Source: Scatophagus argus (lineage: Eukaryota > Chordata > Actinopteri > Scatophagidae). From it: a stretch of 64,000 bases of DNA. The notes under the pieces were generated by a model. That model ran no database searches, was not told the origin of the DNA, and saw only the letters and a program-made list of their open reading frames with translations. The stretch is from the NCBI RefSeq assembly GCF_020382885.2, contig NC_058498.1:12126501-12190500 (forward strand), written 5' to 3'. Positions within the stretch are counted from its first letter, which is position 1. Each line of letters opens with the position of its first letter. Shown piece after piece: positions 50,501-61,411 of the stretch. The position numbers and the translations under genes were made by a program.

Positions 50501-51078
50501 TGTTGTCCAGTGATAGTACTGTACTTTTGTTCATCTTTATCCAAGTGTCCGAGGAACACATTTAGAACGCGATTAATGATGTTTATACACACATAAATGA
50601 ACATCTACGATGTATGTTTCAAAGGATGGAATACACATACAATATAAAATTATTCCACCGACTAGGGTCCCCAAATGAGGTTAAATTTGTAACTCTCTAT
50701 GGAAAACAGTTGCTTTTAGCCCTCGACATAATATGAGCGTGGGGCAATGACAGGCAGCTCACCATCCACCAGGCGCAGCACACAGGTCGACCAGAGCTCT
50801 GGCTTTCTGCAGAAACTGAAATTTACGGTTGAGCTGGATGAGTTTGAAGGAAGAACGAGAGCGATAACCTGAAAAAGACAAGACCCTATTAAACACTCGA
50901 AAATCCCTATCTACACATCTGCGTTTGCGAGACAGCTAGCAAACCTGCTAATGCTAATATCTATAGCTCAATACAGTCTCAAACTTCACTTTTCTAAGAG
51001 GGTTACGCTACCTGTTTCTTTGGCCAGGTGGTAGAATTTATCTTTTCTGGTCTTTCCGACTTTGACTTTCTTCCCCAT
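44549..51078 (-). CDS. ftsj3: pre-rRNA 2'-O-ribose methyltransferase FTSJ3 (Spb1 homolog)
   Basis: Nucleolar SAM-dependent RNA 2'-O-methyltransferase in ribosome assembly. Exons in transcript order: 51078-51012, 50868-50763, 50263-50217, 50023-49944, 49731-49632, 49338-49144, 49055-48940, 48710-48606, 48426-48326, 48200-48114, 48007-47864, 47521-47386, 47197-47004, 46883-46769, 46634-46553, 46424-46265, 46142-46048, 45821-45719, 45352-45169, 45019-44925, 44813-44549; 2577 bp, 858 aa (human 847). N-terminus [24 protein letters not shown] motif [10 protein letters not shown] (49-58); K-D-K-E residues about K31, D117 (LNDGAPNVG), K157 (GTFVTKVF) and E192. The middle is acidic and coiled-coil-like; the C-terminal Spb1 domain has [28 protein letters not shown] and KAGLGKEKR, ending in a Gly/Lys-rich tail. 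The donor after the exon at 48940 is GC (KPK|AEGY), not GT. One acceptor (45822) is preceded by a TG repeat. The exon at 46424 uses an acceptor that skips an upstream in-frame ATG. Confidence 0.96.
50366..50445 (+). mobile_element. Retroposon 3'-tail-like fragment in an ftsj3 intron
   Basis: GATAAGATAAGAACTTTATTGATC followed by CCCCGCAGGATATTGTTGTG resembles the 3' end of a fish retroposon, and shares its core with 31441-31490. A further GATAAGATAATCC piece lies at 51498-51512. No body of the element is visible. Confidence 0.5.
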
Positions 51079-51595
51079 ATTTGTCGGTACACTTTTACGC
51101 CTTACTCGAATACAGAAATATCACACTACGACAGAAACTGAATCACTTAAACGTCCATGAAAACAACACGTGCGACTGTCTCGGCACAGAGATTCAGCGT
51201 CACATTCCAGGTCTTCTTCTGCTGAATGTCTTTCCGGTGTTTAAGGGATCGTTGCTGCCACCTGCTGTCAAGACCACAGAATGCAGAGCGTCTTAAATTG
51301 TATAGAAGCTATTTAATTAGCCACAGCCCTTCAGGGAGAGTTAAAGGGCTGTTCATCACAATCAAAGATAAAAAAAAAAGGTCCTACTTTCTCTTGCCCA
51401 GTGGTATCTAGCCATGCAAGTTTTTTTGCATTTGTGTAGATATTGAGATATCTATCTGCGAGACTTTTGCTAACACCCCAGTACAGTAGGAAGTAAATAA
51501 GATAAGATAATCCTCGTATTAGTCATGAGTAAATGCCACTGAAGATGGGGCAAAGCTTCAAAATTATTAATCATGGGGTCCTTAAATTTTCCTAA

Positions 51596-51862
51596 CATCC
51601 ATCCATCCATTTTCTATACCACTTATCCGTCAGGGTCACGGAGGAGCTGGAGCCTATCCCAGCTGACTACAAGCGAGAGGCGGGGTACACCCTGGACTGG
51701 TCGCCAGTCAATCACAGAAAGAGAAACAACCACACACTCTCACCTAGGGGCAATTTAGAGTAGCCAATTAACCTAATGTGCATGTTTTTGGTATTGTGGG
51801 AGGAAGCCGGAGTACCCAGAGAAAATCGACGCAGGCACAGGGAGAACACGCAAACGCAAACC
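51596..51862 (+). mobile_element. Interspersed teleost repeat, copy 2
   Basis: Same order of motifs and same orientation as 29934-30226 (CATCCATCCATTTTCTAT, GAGCTGGAGCCTATCCCAGC, GCGGGGTACACCCTGGACTG, TTGGTATTGTGGGAGGA). The two copies differ by scattered substitutions and small deletions, so they are independent old insertions, not a recent duplication. Confidence 0.85.
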
Positions 51863-51932
51863 ATATGTTGTAAGCTACATGAGAATAGCTGTTAAAAAAG
51901 AAACACACTTATTTGTATTTTTTCATGAATAC

Positions 51933-51938
51933 TTTATT
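51933..51938 (-). terminator. plaat1: Probable plaat1 polyadenylation signal
   Basis: AATAAA on the minus strand about 65 bp past the plaat1 stop codon, implying a short 3' UTR. Confidence 0.5.
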
Positions 51939-52003
51939 GATGTTTTTTAATCACAGCCGCATGAATGCTGGGAGACAACACTCTTCAGTGAACACCACAG
52001 CTG

Positions 52004-53653
52004 TTAGAAAGGCCTGTTTCTGGATCTGGTGTTGATCAGTCCCAGGACGGAGAAGGCGCTGGCTGCTGCCGTCATCAAACTGATGGCCCCAATGGCCCGT
52101 GTGGCCTGTGGAGACAAGGGGGAGAGGAGGAGGTGGACTGAGGATCATAGCAAAGGAACAGGAGAAGTTAGAACAAAGCACAGAGGATCTTTATGGTTTT
52201 CTACGATCCTGCATAATATTGAAGATAAAAGACAAAATGCATTATTGTACAAGTCATCAGCTCTCAAATGGTGAACAACATCAAAAATTGTGTAACATCT
52301 ATGAAAGTATAAGAGCATAAGAAAGCTACTGTGATTGAAGAGAGACAGTTCAAGATTTTTCAAATATTTTAAGGCTTGTTTCAAAGTGGATGACATTGAA
52401 AATAGATTTTGGGTGGAATAGTCCTTTACTCTAATTTTGCCAAAGCTATGGGCAGAAGTAAAACTCATCCCAGTTTAATGAAGAAGAAGAGAAAGCACAG
52501 CCAACACCAGAATCTGAGGTATCGTGTGTGCAGTCATGACAACGTTCAGGTTCTAGTCCACAGGGTTAGTACACTATTTTTAACCTAAACACAGACCAGA
52601 GGTCGCCTAGGAACTGCACAGGCTGAAATTTACAACTTGAAACAACTCTTAAAGTAACGCAGATTTATTTTATGTTAAGGTTCACCACTCCACTGTGTCA
52701 GAAGATTTCACTTTTAAATGTTCTCAAAATGTACTTCACAGGCAGCGAGACAGTAGTGGTGACATTTGGGAGTCACCATTCCTTCTCTGTGGTATGTTGT
52801 ACTATTTTGTCCTGATAACACGTGAGACATGAGACAACATAAACGGCGCGAGAGACCTGCTCGGACACCCCTTCCCCATAGCGCAGAAGGGTGACAAAGT
52901 GCTCGCAGTTGCTCCCCAGCAGGTCGTAAGACACCTCCTGTCCAATGAGGACCTGCGCTCGCTGGATGATTTCACAGACGGGCAGAGGTGTGTGGTTGTG
53001 GTCGTACTTGTTGTTGACACGGTACGAGTCGCTTCCCACCACCTCCTTCAGCAGCTGCATGCGCACCACCGCCTTCCGGCTGAAGACGGACTTCACACTG
53101 GACACGGCGGCTGCCGGGCTCTCGTCTGGAGAGAAAGAGGGGAGCTTCAGCATGCAACAAGAAGATTATTTTTCTAAATAGCCAATAAGAAATCAAATGT
53201 CAAGTCATATGATCCTAGTACAAGTTTAAAACCGACCACAAGGCCCAATGCAAACCTGCAACAATCAGATTTCATAGGAGGATATGAGGACGATTGCTGG
53301 GCTGATGCTGGGCAGACAAATCATTACTGTGTTCAAAGGGGTGGAGGACAACCTGCATTAAGATGTCACAGTGCTTCAAATTCATCTGCATCTGACTGCT
53401 GTGTTATTGTAGCCCTCCCCTAAGGCCAGTCGGTGTATTTCATGTGCAGACTCATTAAACGCATCACCCAGTCAAAGTGAGCTCGACATGTTACGCTCGT
53501 CGCTTGGGACTGACCGACGGGAGTTAAGTTGATGATGTAGCCGTCTCCCAGGTAGAGAGCCCAGTGCTGATAGGCCGGTCTGAAGATCTCAATGAGGTCA
53601 CCAGGCTGGGGGTCAGCAGAGAGGTCAGGAGGGTCAGGGTCATTAGAGGCCAT
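52004..53653 (-). CDS. plaat1: Phospholipase A and acyltransferase 1 (HRASLS, LRAT/NlpC-P60 fold)
   Basis: Membrane-anchored thiol acyl-hydrolase/acyltransferase acting on phospholipids. Three coding exons, 53653-53515, 53125-52857 and 52105-52004, sum to 510 bp, 169 aa (human PLAAT1 is 168). Key motifs: [20 protein letters not shown] with catalytic His30; [23 protein letters not shown] with nucleophile Cys120; C-terminal hydrophobic anchor (about 138-160). The second His of PLAAT3 is replaced by Asn42 (YIINL), as in PLAAT1. The ATG is the first codon after an acceptor (GTGCAG|ATGG), so a 5' UTR exon lies upstream, not located. The ending NTRSRNRPF differs from mammals. Paralog choice (plaat1 rather than another fish plaat) rests on these motifs and on overall similarity. 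Confidence 0.9.
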
Positions 53654-56600
53654 CTGCACGCACACACAGAACAAGAGATACAAATCCATCTAACTGTTCC
53701 ACAATGAAGTGAATTGAAGTGGTCTTTGTGCTTCAAATATAAAAAATGACATTGCTTAAGATATTTAAAGATATTTGGTTGATAGAATAACTGGCATTTT
53801 GGAAATATTAAAAGTTAGGAATTCAAATTATTCCATGCTATAGTCAAAAAACTTCTAATACAGCATGACAAGCCCTGAAAACTCACACACATTAATAAAT
53901 TCAAATTTGACTTTACTAATAATCCTTTTTAAATCAAACATGGCTGCCGGATTGCTCGTCAGAATGACAGAAAACTTCAGTTATAATCAGACTCTTGACC
54001 ACTGACTCACACACAGGTCAACAGGGTCATTCGCACGCCACCATTAGGCGTCCGCTTTCGGCCATCATAAAAACACACACACACAAACACAGTCGACTCA
54101 CAGTAGAGTTTTGTTGTTGTTTATCCATCCCACATCATGCTTCCACAAATTCTAAAAGGGAAAGAAAACAGACAGAAGCAGCAAAACTAGTTTTTAGCCC
54201 ACTGACAGATCACTGAACGTTAACCTAAGAACGGAGAAGTCGAATACGCACATTGATTTTTTTTGACTTACTATATAGTAAGGCAAGAGTCCAAACTAAA
54301 TTCCCAGAGAAAGAGAATGCTAGATAGGATGGTACAATGTAAAGAGTGCCCCTACATACATACACTGACAATACACACCAGCTCACACACAGACAATACA
54401 CCACACAAGCTCTTGTGTCACCTGCCACAATAGCATCAACACAATGGGGAAGCTGACAGAAAAAAAAAAAAAAAAAAAATAGTTGGAGCCCAGAAATAAT
54501 CACTCATAAAATGGGATTTTACACCACTTTCATGACTTCTACATAGTGATTTTTAAAAAGCGCTTTGGGTCACATGAGATAATAATGAATTAAGATTTTC
54601 TGTCAATTCCACAGAGGCAAGAGTTTGGCACGTGGACAGGATGAAATCTATATCTGCCCAGGAGAGCAATGAACATTTCTATGTCATCATTAATGTATGA
54701 CGTCGAAGCCAAGCTGAATAAAAGAAAGCCACAGGGTCACCAAACCAAAACTCCATCAGCATTGTCAATAAAACAAAACTCTGACAGCTCTGCGTAGACA
54801 TTATGTAATTAGTTGTAATTTGTTTTTCTCATATATAGAAATTATGTCTAAATATTTTCTCTTAAGAGATATTCAAAACATTCTGTAGAAATACCACATA
54901 AAATATAAAAATTGAAAAGAGCCAGAGACACCTTTAAAGTGCTATGTGTTATGTTATGGCATTATTATAGTGACAATGAGAGCGAGTGTGATACTTACTC
55001 AAACACCAGCAGCTTTTTCTTCCTCACCATTTTAATTCTCCATCATAACTCTGTACATAACTGTGAAAAAATCCGACAAGAAAAGAGAGGCAGTAAGAGA
55101 TCGAGTCCAAGTTTCTGCAATGAAAAAAAGGGTTCCCGAAGATCCCAAAGACAAACCAGACGCAAGAGGTCCTGGTGGAGGTATTTCAGTGTGCGCTGCT
55201 GTGAATGATGACAGTGTGCCACAGTTGCTAAGGTCACACACACACACATACACACAGAAAGGGGCGTTTCCTCTTACTGTGTCCCATCCACAGGCTGCTC
55301 TTCTGAATAACATGTATTGTGGACATGCCAAGGCAACAGTTTCATTTAAATGGTGTCTCATCTCTGAGAGGTGACATTAGTGCAGCAGCTCATGCATATC
55401 CCCATATATTCCTTAATGTGACTTATAATGTGTCTGCTGTTTCTTCAAAATATAACCAATGAATGTAATTATTTTTCATACAGTGTGCACAACTCCAGTC
55501 TGGCTTGGCAAAAGTTGTCTACTAACGATTTCAAGCTTGAGGAGCTGTTAACCCTGAGATTATTTTACTGGAAACTTCTTAAACTTTTCCAAGAGAAGAA
55601 AGTAAAAATCTGTAAAATAAAAACTCTTTTCCCTTCCTTTCCCATCATACATAATTATTATATGCAACATTACTATATTTACAATAACTTCTGACATTAT
55701 TTTTCATGCAATAAATGTGTGTGTGTGTGTGAAATAAAATATGCCCTTGATGGTTGCGAAATACACTTGAGTGTCAGCTACAGTAGAGGAGATCCCAGGG
55801 ATTGGATGATTTCTCTGCTTGGTGATTGGCTGCTGAACGCCAACCTTTCAGTCACTTGTCTCCGCCCCCTCTTTACGCAAAGTTATGACAGTAGGACTGA
55901 AAAGAACAGGAAGTTACACACTTTTAATTTCAAAATAAAATAATAATAGTAAATGAAACCGAGGGGTCAGGAGTGACTGGTGGAATGGATCACATGTAAC
56001 AAACTTGTGAGTTAAAAACAGTGTTAATAGTTTGATGAACAATTCTGAAAATGTACTACCTGAGTGACATGTTGTTGTTAATGTGGTAAGAACGGTAAAA
56101 ATTGCTGAAGTCAAATTGCGTAGGCTATTTCAAAAAACAAACAAACAGATGAGTCTTAAAGATAACTGCTAAAGCAATTTAAAGTATATGAAAGTCAGGT
56201 GGAACTAAACTAAAATCTTATCCGATCACATTCTAACATTTATGCATGTGGCACAATGTTACACCCAGAAACTCAAGTCAACTGGACTCTTACTTTGAAC
56301 TTTGTTCCGGAGGCCTATGTCATATTGCAGCTAACTTTACAGACGATACAAACAGAAGGTTAGCCAGCTTGACAGCAAGTAATCCTTGAGCGAGGAAAGG
56401 TATTGTTTGTATTGTTACCGCGGATCAACACTGTTTGTGTTATGAGAAGAGGACACTGGCTGTCTTAGGACGGTGGTAAGGAAACAACGCCGCTAGTCAG
56501 CTGTTTTATTGCTAGTTGACCACCGCGTTGCGTCTTGTAACGTTAGCTAACATAGCTCAGTCTGTTTGCCTGTTTGGCAGCCACGCGCATCCGCTCATTT

Positions 56601-56956
56601 AACATAAGATTTTCAAACATAAGTCATAAATACTTAGGAGCAGCCAGACGTGTGTATACATCTCTACATAATTTACCGTAATTCAGATATTGCCGGTTAT
56701 TCTCGCGTGTCACGTGGTGTATTAAAGTTGCGCGGTGTCACAGCTAACTTCTATGTCTTCACTAGGAGCTGGCGTTAACCTAGCTAACGTGCTTCTTCTG
56801 CTAGTCTGCGGTGTTTCAGTTAACGTCTCGAGAAAAGTTGTTATGACCAACTCTAACTTGTTCTAAACATGATATTATGACCATCCAGTTAACCACCAAT
56901 ATTCATGTCCACCAACGTGACAGTGTTTGCCCCCTTTGACCCCTCTCTGTGTTTAG
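53654..56956. other. Spacer between plaat1 and mfn1 (divergent promoters)
   Basis: plaat1 (minus) and mfn1 (plus) are transcribed away from each other, so this region must hold both promoters and non-coding first exons. A CCAAT-type ATTGG (55825-55829) and a GC box CCGCCCCC (55862-55869) lie mid-spacer. A candidate mfn1 first exon ends at a donor near 56400 (GGAAAG|GTATTG) or 56475 (CGGTG|GTAAGG). An A run lies at 54460-54479. No additional coding gene seen. Confidence 0.5.
55825..55870. promoter_or_regulatory. CCAAT box plus GC box in the divergent plaat1/mfn1 spacer
   Basis: GATTGGCTG (CCAAT on the minus strand) and CCGCCCCC are about 35 bp apart in an otherwise AT-rich spacer. It could serve plaat1, mfn1 or both; the sequence does not decide. 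Confidence 0.4.
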
Positions 56957-56966
56957 ACGGAACACC

Positions 56967-59900
56967 ATGGCTGCTGCCCCTCCGCTCATACGGTCAGACT
57001 CTGCCCGGGGGGATTTCTCTCCTCTGAAGCACTTTGTTGTAGCCAAGAAGAAGATAAGCGATGTGTTTGATCAACTACTGAACTATGTCAAAGAGACTTC
57101 AGAGTTTGTCGAAGGTGAGATGTATGACAGTCAGCTCCTGCAGGTAATATTTATTATACTGCAATTCAGTTGTCTGAACAGGTTTATAACACCAGGAGCT
57201 GCAGGATCATTTGATGCTGAAGAGGAGTTACTACATTAACATCATGTGCATCATCTCCAGTCAGTGCTCTCTGGCTTATGAAGTCGGTGTTGTGTGGTCT
57301 TTGTGGGTTGGACAGAAACCTGTGGGAATAAAGCGTTGGAGAACATCGCCAGTCAGGATCAGAAGTTGGAGATTCAGACGTACGCTGAAAAACTTGCTGT
57401 CATTAAGGAGGTGCTGGCACGCAGACACATGAAAGTTGCCTTTTTCGGCAGGTAAGAACAGCAATACAAACACCTGAATTTTACATTCCGATTCTGTCTC
57501 TGTTTTGCCGTAGAGCGTCCTTTACTGTCGTAATTGTTTTGATGTGCAAGGAAACTGGTATTTCACCAAATAGTTCATGTGACACTTTTGCGTTCACTTT
57601 TATTTTCTTTTAATTTGATGAGTATCCTTGAAGTGACTTTGTTTAATCACCTCACTCATTTCTATTGTTAAAATCCATTCAGCATGATTGAGTTCTAATG
57701 GATGTTAATTGAACCATGTTGTGCTCTGAACTGATGGAATGAAAAGACATTAAATCCCAAACACAACAGGGGGATGTGTCAGAAAGGAAAAACCCAGACA
57801 TTTTGTATGTTTGATTCAGCACTGAGATTCACTGCAGCTTCTTGAACCTCCTTTACAAAGAAATCATTACCTGTTGCCGGCAAGTAAATAATCTGCTTAG
57901 TCTGACCCACTTGTAGCCACATATTTGTGCTGAATTAACAGTTAAGAGTAGATTCAGATATGACATCTTGGGCCTTTACATTTTTGAAGTAAATTATGTG
58001 GTTCCACATTAGGGTGTCTGTTTTGTTTGTTTTTAGGACCAGTAACGGTAAAAGCACAGTGGTCAATGCCATGCTGAGGGACCGCGTGTTGCCCAGCGGG
58101 ATCGGCCACACAACTAACTGCTTCCTGAGTGTGGAGGGCACCGATGATGACAAGGCCTACCTGAAGACGGAGGGCTCTGATGAGGAGAAGAGCATCAAGG
58201 TAAAACGTACTGCATTTCATAAGTCAAGTTTGGTCAGCACGATTTGTCTGCACACATGTTGATATGTGGGATTTCCTTTGGGAAGCTTGTTGGGAAAGTA
58301 CTGAGAGCTACTTGTTGCTTCTCCTTGAGTAAATGTGGACAAACAACAACAACACATGATAGAATCTGGCCGTGTTCACTTATCAGACCATCTGTTGCCT
58401 TCAATCAGATGTCACCCAATGACACTGGAAATGCATGTCTGGAAATCGAAGCAGTGACGATGCATTTTGTCACATTCCCCTGTTGACTGACTGGGTCACA
58501 TTGTTTAAGGTTTACCTTATTCTGATAACTGAGCCAAGCTTTGTGAAAGAGCTTGCCATGCCAAGCCAAGCCAAGCCAAGCCAAGCCAAGCATATCTTTG
58601 TACTGATTCATCTACAGGTAGCATTAAATACTTTTATCAGCAGCGGTTTGTTTTTGATAATAACAGTACCGGTAAATCAAATCTATTCATTCAATGCCTG
58701 TTTCAAGGTGGTTATGTCGTTAGGTAAGGTGTATTGAAAAAGTGATAAAGAAGAGGGATGAGAACAGACAGATATGAAATGAGTACTTTTACCAAAAATC
58801 TACAAATAGACCGAAATGCACAAAATTAGTTTCCATTCAGCTGTTGGCTCATCTTTTTCCCCAAACCCAAACCAAGCGAATGCTACCTGAACCTACGGTC
58901 ATGTAAACAGACACAGGTATGCAGGTTATTCTTGGTGGTGTCAGGTATCAGAAATGTGGGAGACTTCACACGCTCTTAACTTAAACTCACTGAAGACAAG
59001 AAGCAGATTCGTCGTGAGCTTTAAAAGCTGTTAAAGTGAAGGAAAAGTTGATAGTATAGTATTGATATAGTAATACTATATACTATTGATATAGTATATA
59101 GTATTGATAGTATAGGAAATCCCGGTATCGTAATGGGGCTGTCAGGATATCAGGTTTTCACTATACGACGAAAAGAAACATTTATAGAAAATTCGAAAAT
59201 AAATAATTAAATTCTATCAGTCAAATTCATCTTTAACTTTGTTGTGTATTGTCTTTTTTTGCCAATTGAATTACACTCAGAATACGAGTGTATGTAGGTG
59301 GAGAGAAAGTCTGTCTGTCTGTAAGTGGGCAAAAAGGACAATTACACTCAATGAATAGTGAAAAGGCAAGCAGATGAGCTGATGAACTGACACAAGGAGG
59401 TTATCACATTAACAACTGAAACTTCAGTGTGTTTATGTCTCTTCTGCAGACTGTAAACCAGCTGGCTCATGCGCTCCACATGGATCAGAGTCTGGACGCT
59501 GGCTGTCTCGTCCGTGTGTTTTGGCCGAAGACCAAGTGTGCTCTGCTTCGAGATGACCTGGTGCTTGTAGACAGGTAACAAGATCTGTCAAACCCATCTG
59601 GAGATTCTGGCCAAATTTGTAAACACCAGTTGGGACATTAAAAAGTGGGATTTATGCAATTCAGGCCAGCAGAGGAAAAATCAAGTTCAAATGTTCATAT
59701 TATTTTGCATATTTTTTTAGTCGTCATGCATATGATCTGTTGACCTGTCTTCCACTCTGTAGCCCGGGGACAGATGTCACAACACAGCTGGACAGCTGGA
59801 TTGACAAGTTTTGCCTGGATGCTGACGTCTTTGTGCTGGTGGCCAACTCTGAATCCACACTCATGAACACGGTAAAAATGCCTCTGAGCCTCACAAAGCT

Positions 59901-61356
59901 CACGTCTGGCCGATATCCTGTGGGATTTATGTTCACGTTTGTAGTTAGGTTTGGCCCTGATTGTTATTCTGCATCAGGGATTATCTGATGCCGCGCTTTC
60001 ATACAACATGAGTTGTATGAAAGCATGAGTACAACATGAGTTACTCATTTAAATGGTTAGAACTAATAATAAGTCACTACAGCAGCAAAGTAAGTTTTTA
60101 GTTATGTCGGCCCTTGATGTGTACTGAATGAGGGTCGGTGTGAATGTTATTTTGCTGAGCTGATGACAGACTGGAGAACGTGGCTGCTTGTGTTTGTATC
60201 CAGCCACTGAGGGCCCCACTCTTTTTTTCTCTTGGCTCAGGCATTCGTGTAATGTGAAGCTGGACGCAGTCAGTCGCAGAGCTCCTTAACCCGGCAGCAG
60301 CTCTTAAAGGGAAAGCAAACACACGTTCCCCCTCTGTGCTATTCAATGGAAATGAACCCAGGCATTATGTAAATAATGTGAGATTATCTAGTAGCAAAAA
60401 ATGTGCCATGTGTCAGTGAAAGCCTGAAATCTGGCTGCTTGTGCAAAAAGTGAACAGTTTTATCCATGTTGGATCAGCAACTTTGCCGACTGAAGCAGAG
60501 AAAGGAAAAAAAAAGTTTTTTAATTTCAGCTGTTTGAGGGAAAACGGAGGTATTAAATGTTGTTTTTTGTTATTTCACAGATTTGAGCAAACTTTAACAT
60601 CACTTTTGCCAATCTGTCTTCACTCCTCCACCATGTAGGAAAAACACTTTTTCCACAAAGTGAATGAACGTCTGTCAAAGCCCAACATCTTCATCCTCAA
60701 CAACCGCTGGGACGCCTCAGCAAATGAACCAGAATACATGGAGGATGTGAGTCAACCGTCGTGACGTTTTAATGTTTTTGACCTCAGCACTTAAGAAAGC
60801 GCATTCTTTTTTAATATTTTGTTTAACTGAACATACTAAATTGCAGTGTTTGAAATAAAAACAGTATTTTTATTTAAAAAAAATAGATTTCCTTAATACA
60901 AAATAAAATAAAAACTATTGTACACTAATAAGTTACACCTGTTCCTCCAGGTGAGGAAGCAGCACACAGACCGCTGTGTGAACTTCCTGGTAGAGGAGCT
61001 GAAGGTTGTGGACCGCGATCAGGCGCCCAATCGTATCTTCTTCGTCTCCGCCAAAGAGGTGCTCAACTCCCGCATGCAGCGTGCACAGGGCATGCCGGAA
61101 ACAGGTGGGGCTTCACATTATGGCTGCTGGTGCTTTTGTGGAGGGTGGAGAAACGGTGTTCATACATTCAGTAAACATTCATGTGTTGCACACCTGGTGT
61201 AGAACAGGGTCTCTCTGATGGTCCAAGTTGCGCATTTGTGCGATAATAGGAAGTGTTTTACTCACAACGTGATCATTTGGTTCAACAGGTGGAGCTCTGG
61301 CTGAGGGTTTCCAGGAGAGACTGAAAGAGTTTCAGAATTTTGAGAGGAGGTTTGAG

Positions 61357-61411
<55 letters not shown>

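Larger units (their letters stand above)
51079..52003. other. Spacer between ftsj3 and plaat1
   Basis: Left part is the ftsj3 5' UTR and promoter; no TATA or strong core motif stands out. It then holds a second copy of a long interspersed repeat (51596-51862) and the short plaat1 3' UTR. Confidence 0.55.

Noticed and set aside
54912-55374. Open frames in the plaat1-mfn1 spacer as a possible small gene
   Set aside because: Overlapping frames on both strands, basic low-complexity composition, no splice pattern or homology recognised.
56949-56966. Upstream ATG giving an N-terminal extension (MFRRNT) for mfn1
   Set aside because: It lies in the intron before the acceptor GTTTAG at 56951-56956, so it is not in the mature transcript.
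57115-57143. Extension of the first mfn1 coding exon to the GTAATA donor
   Set aside because: It would put the next exon out of frame; the GTGAGA donor at 57115 restores the MFN1-like FVEETCGNK reading.
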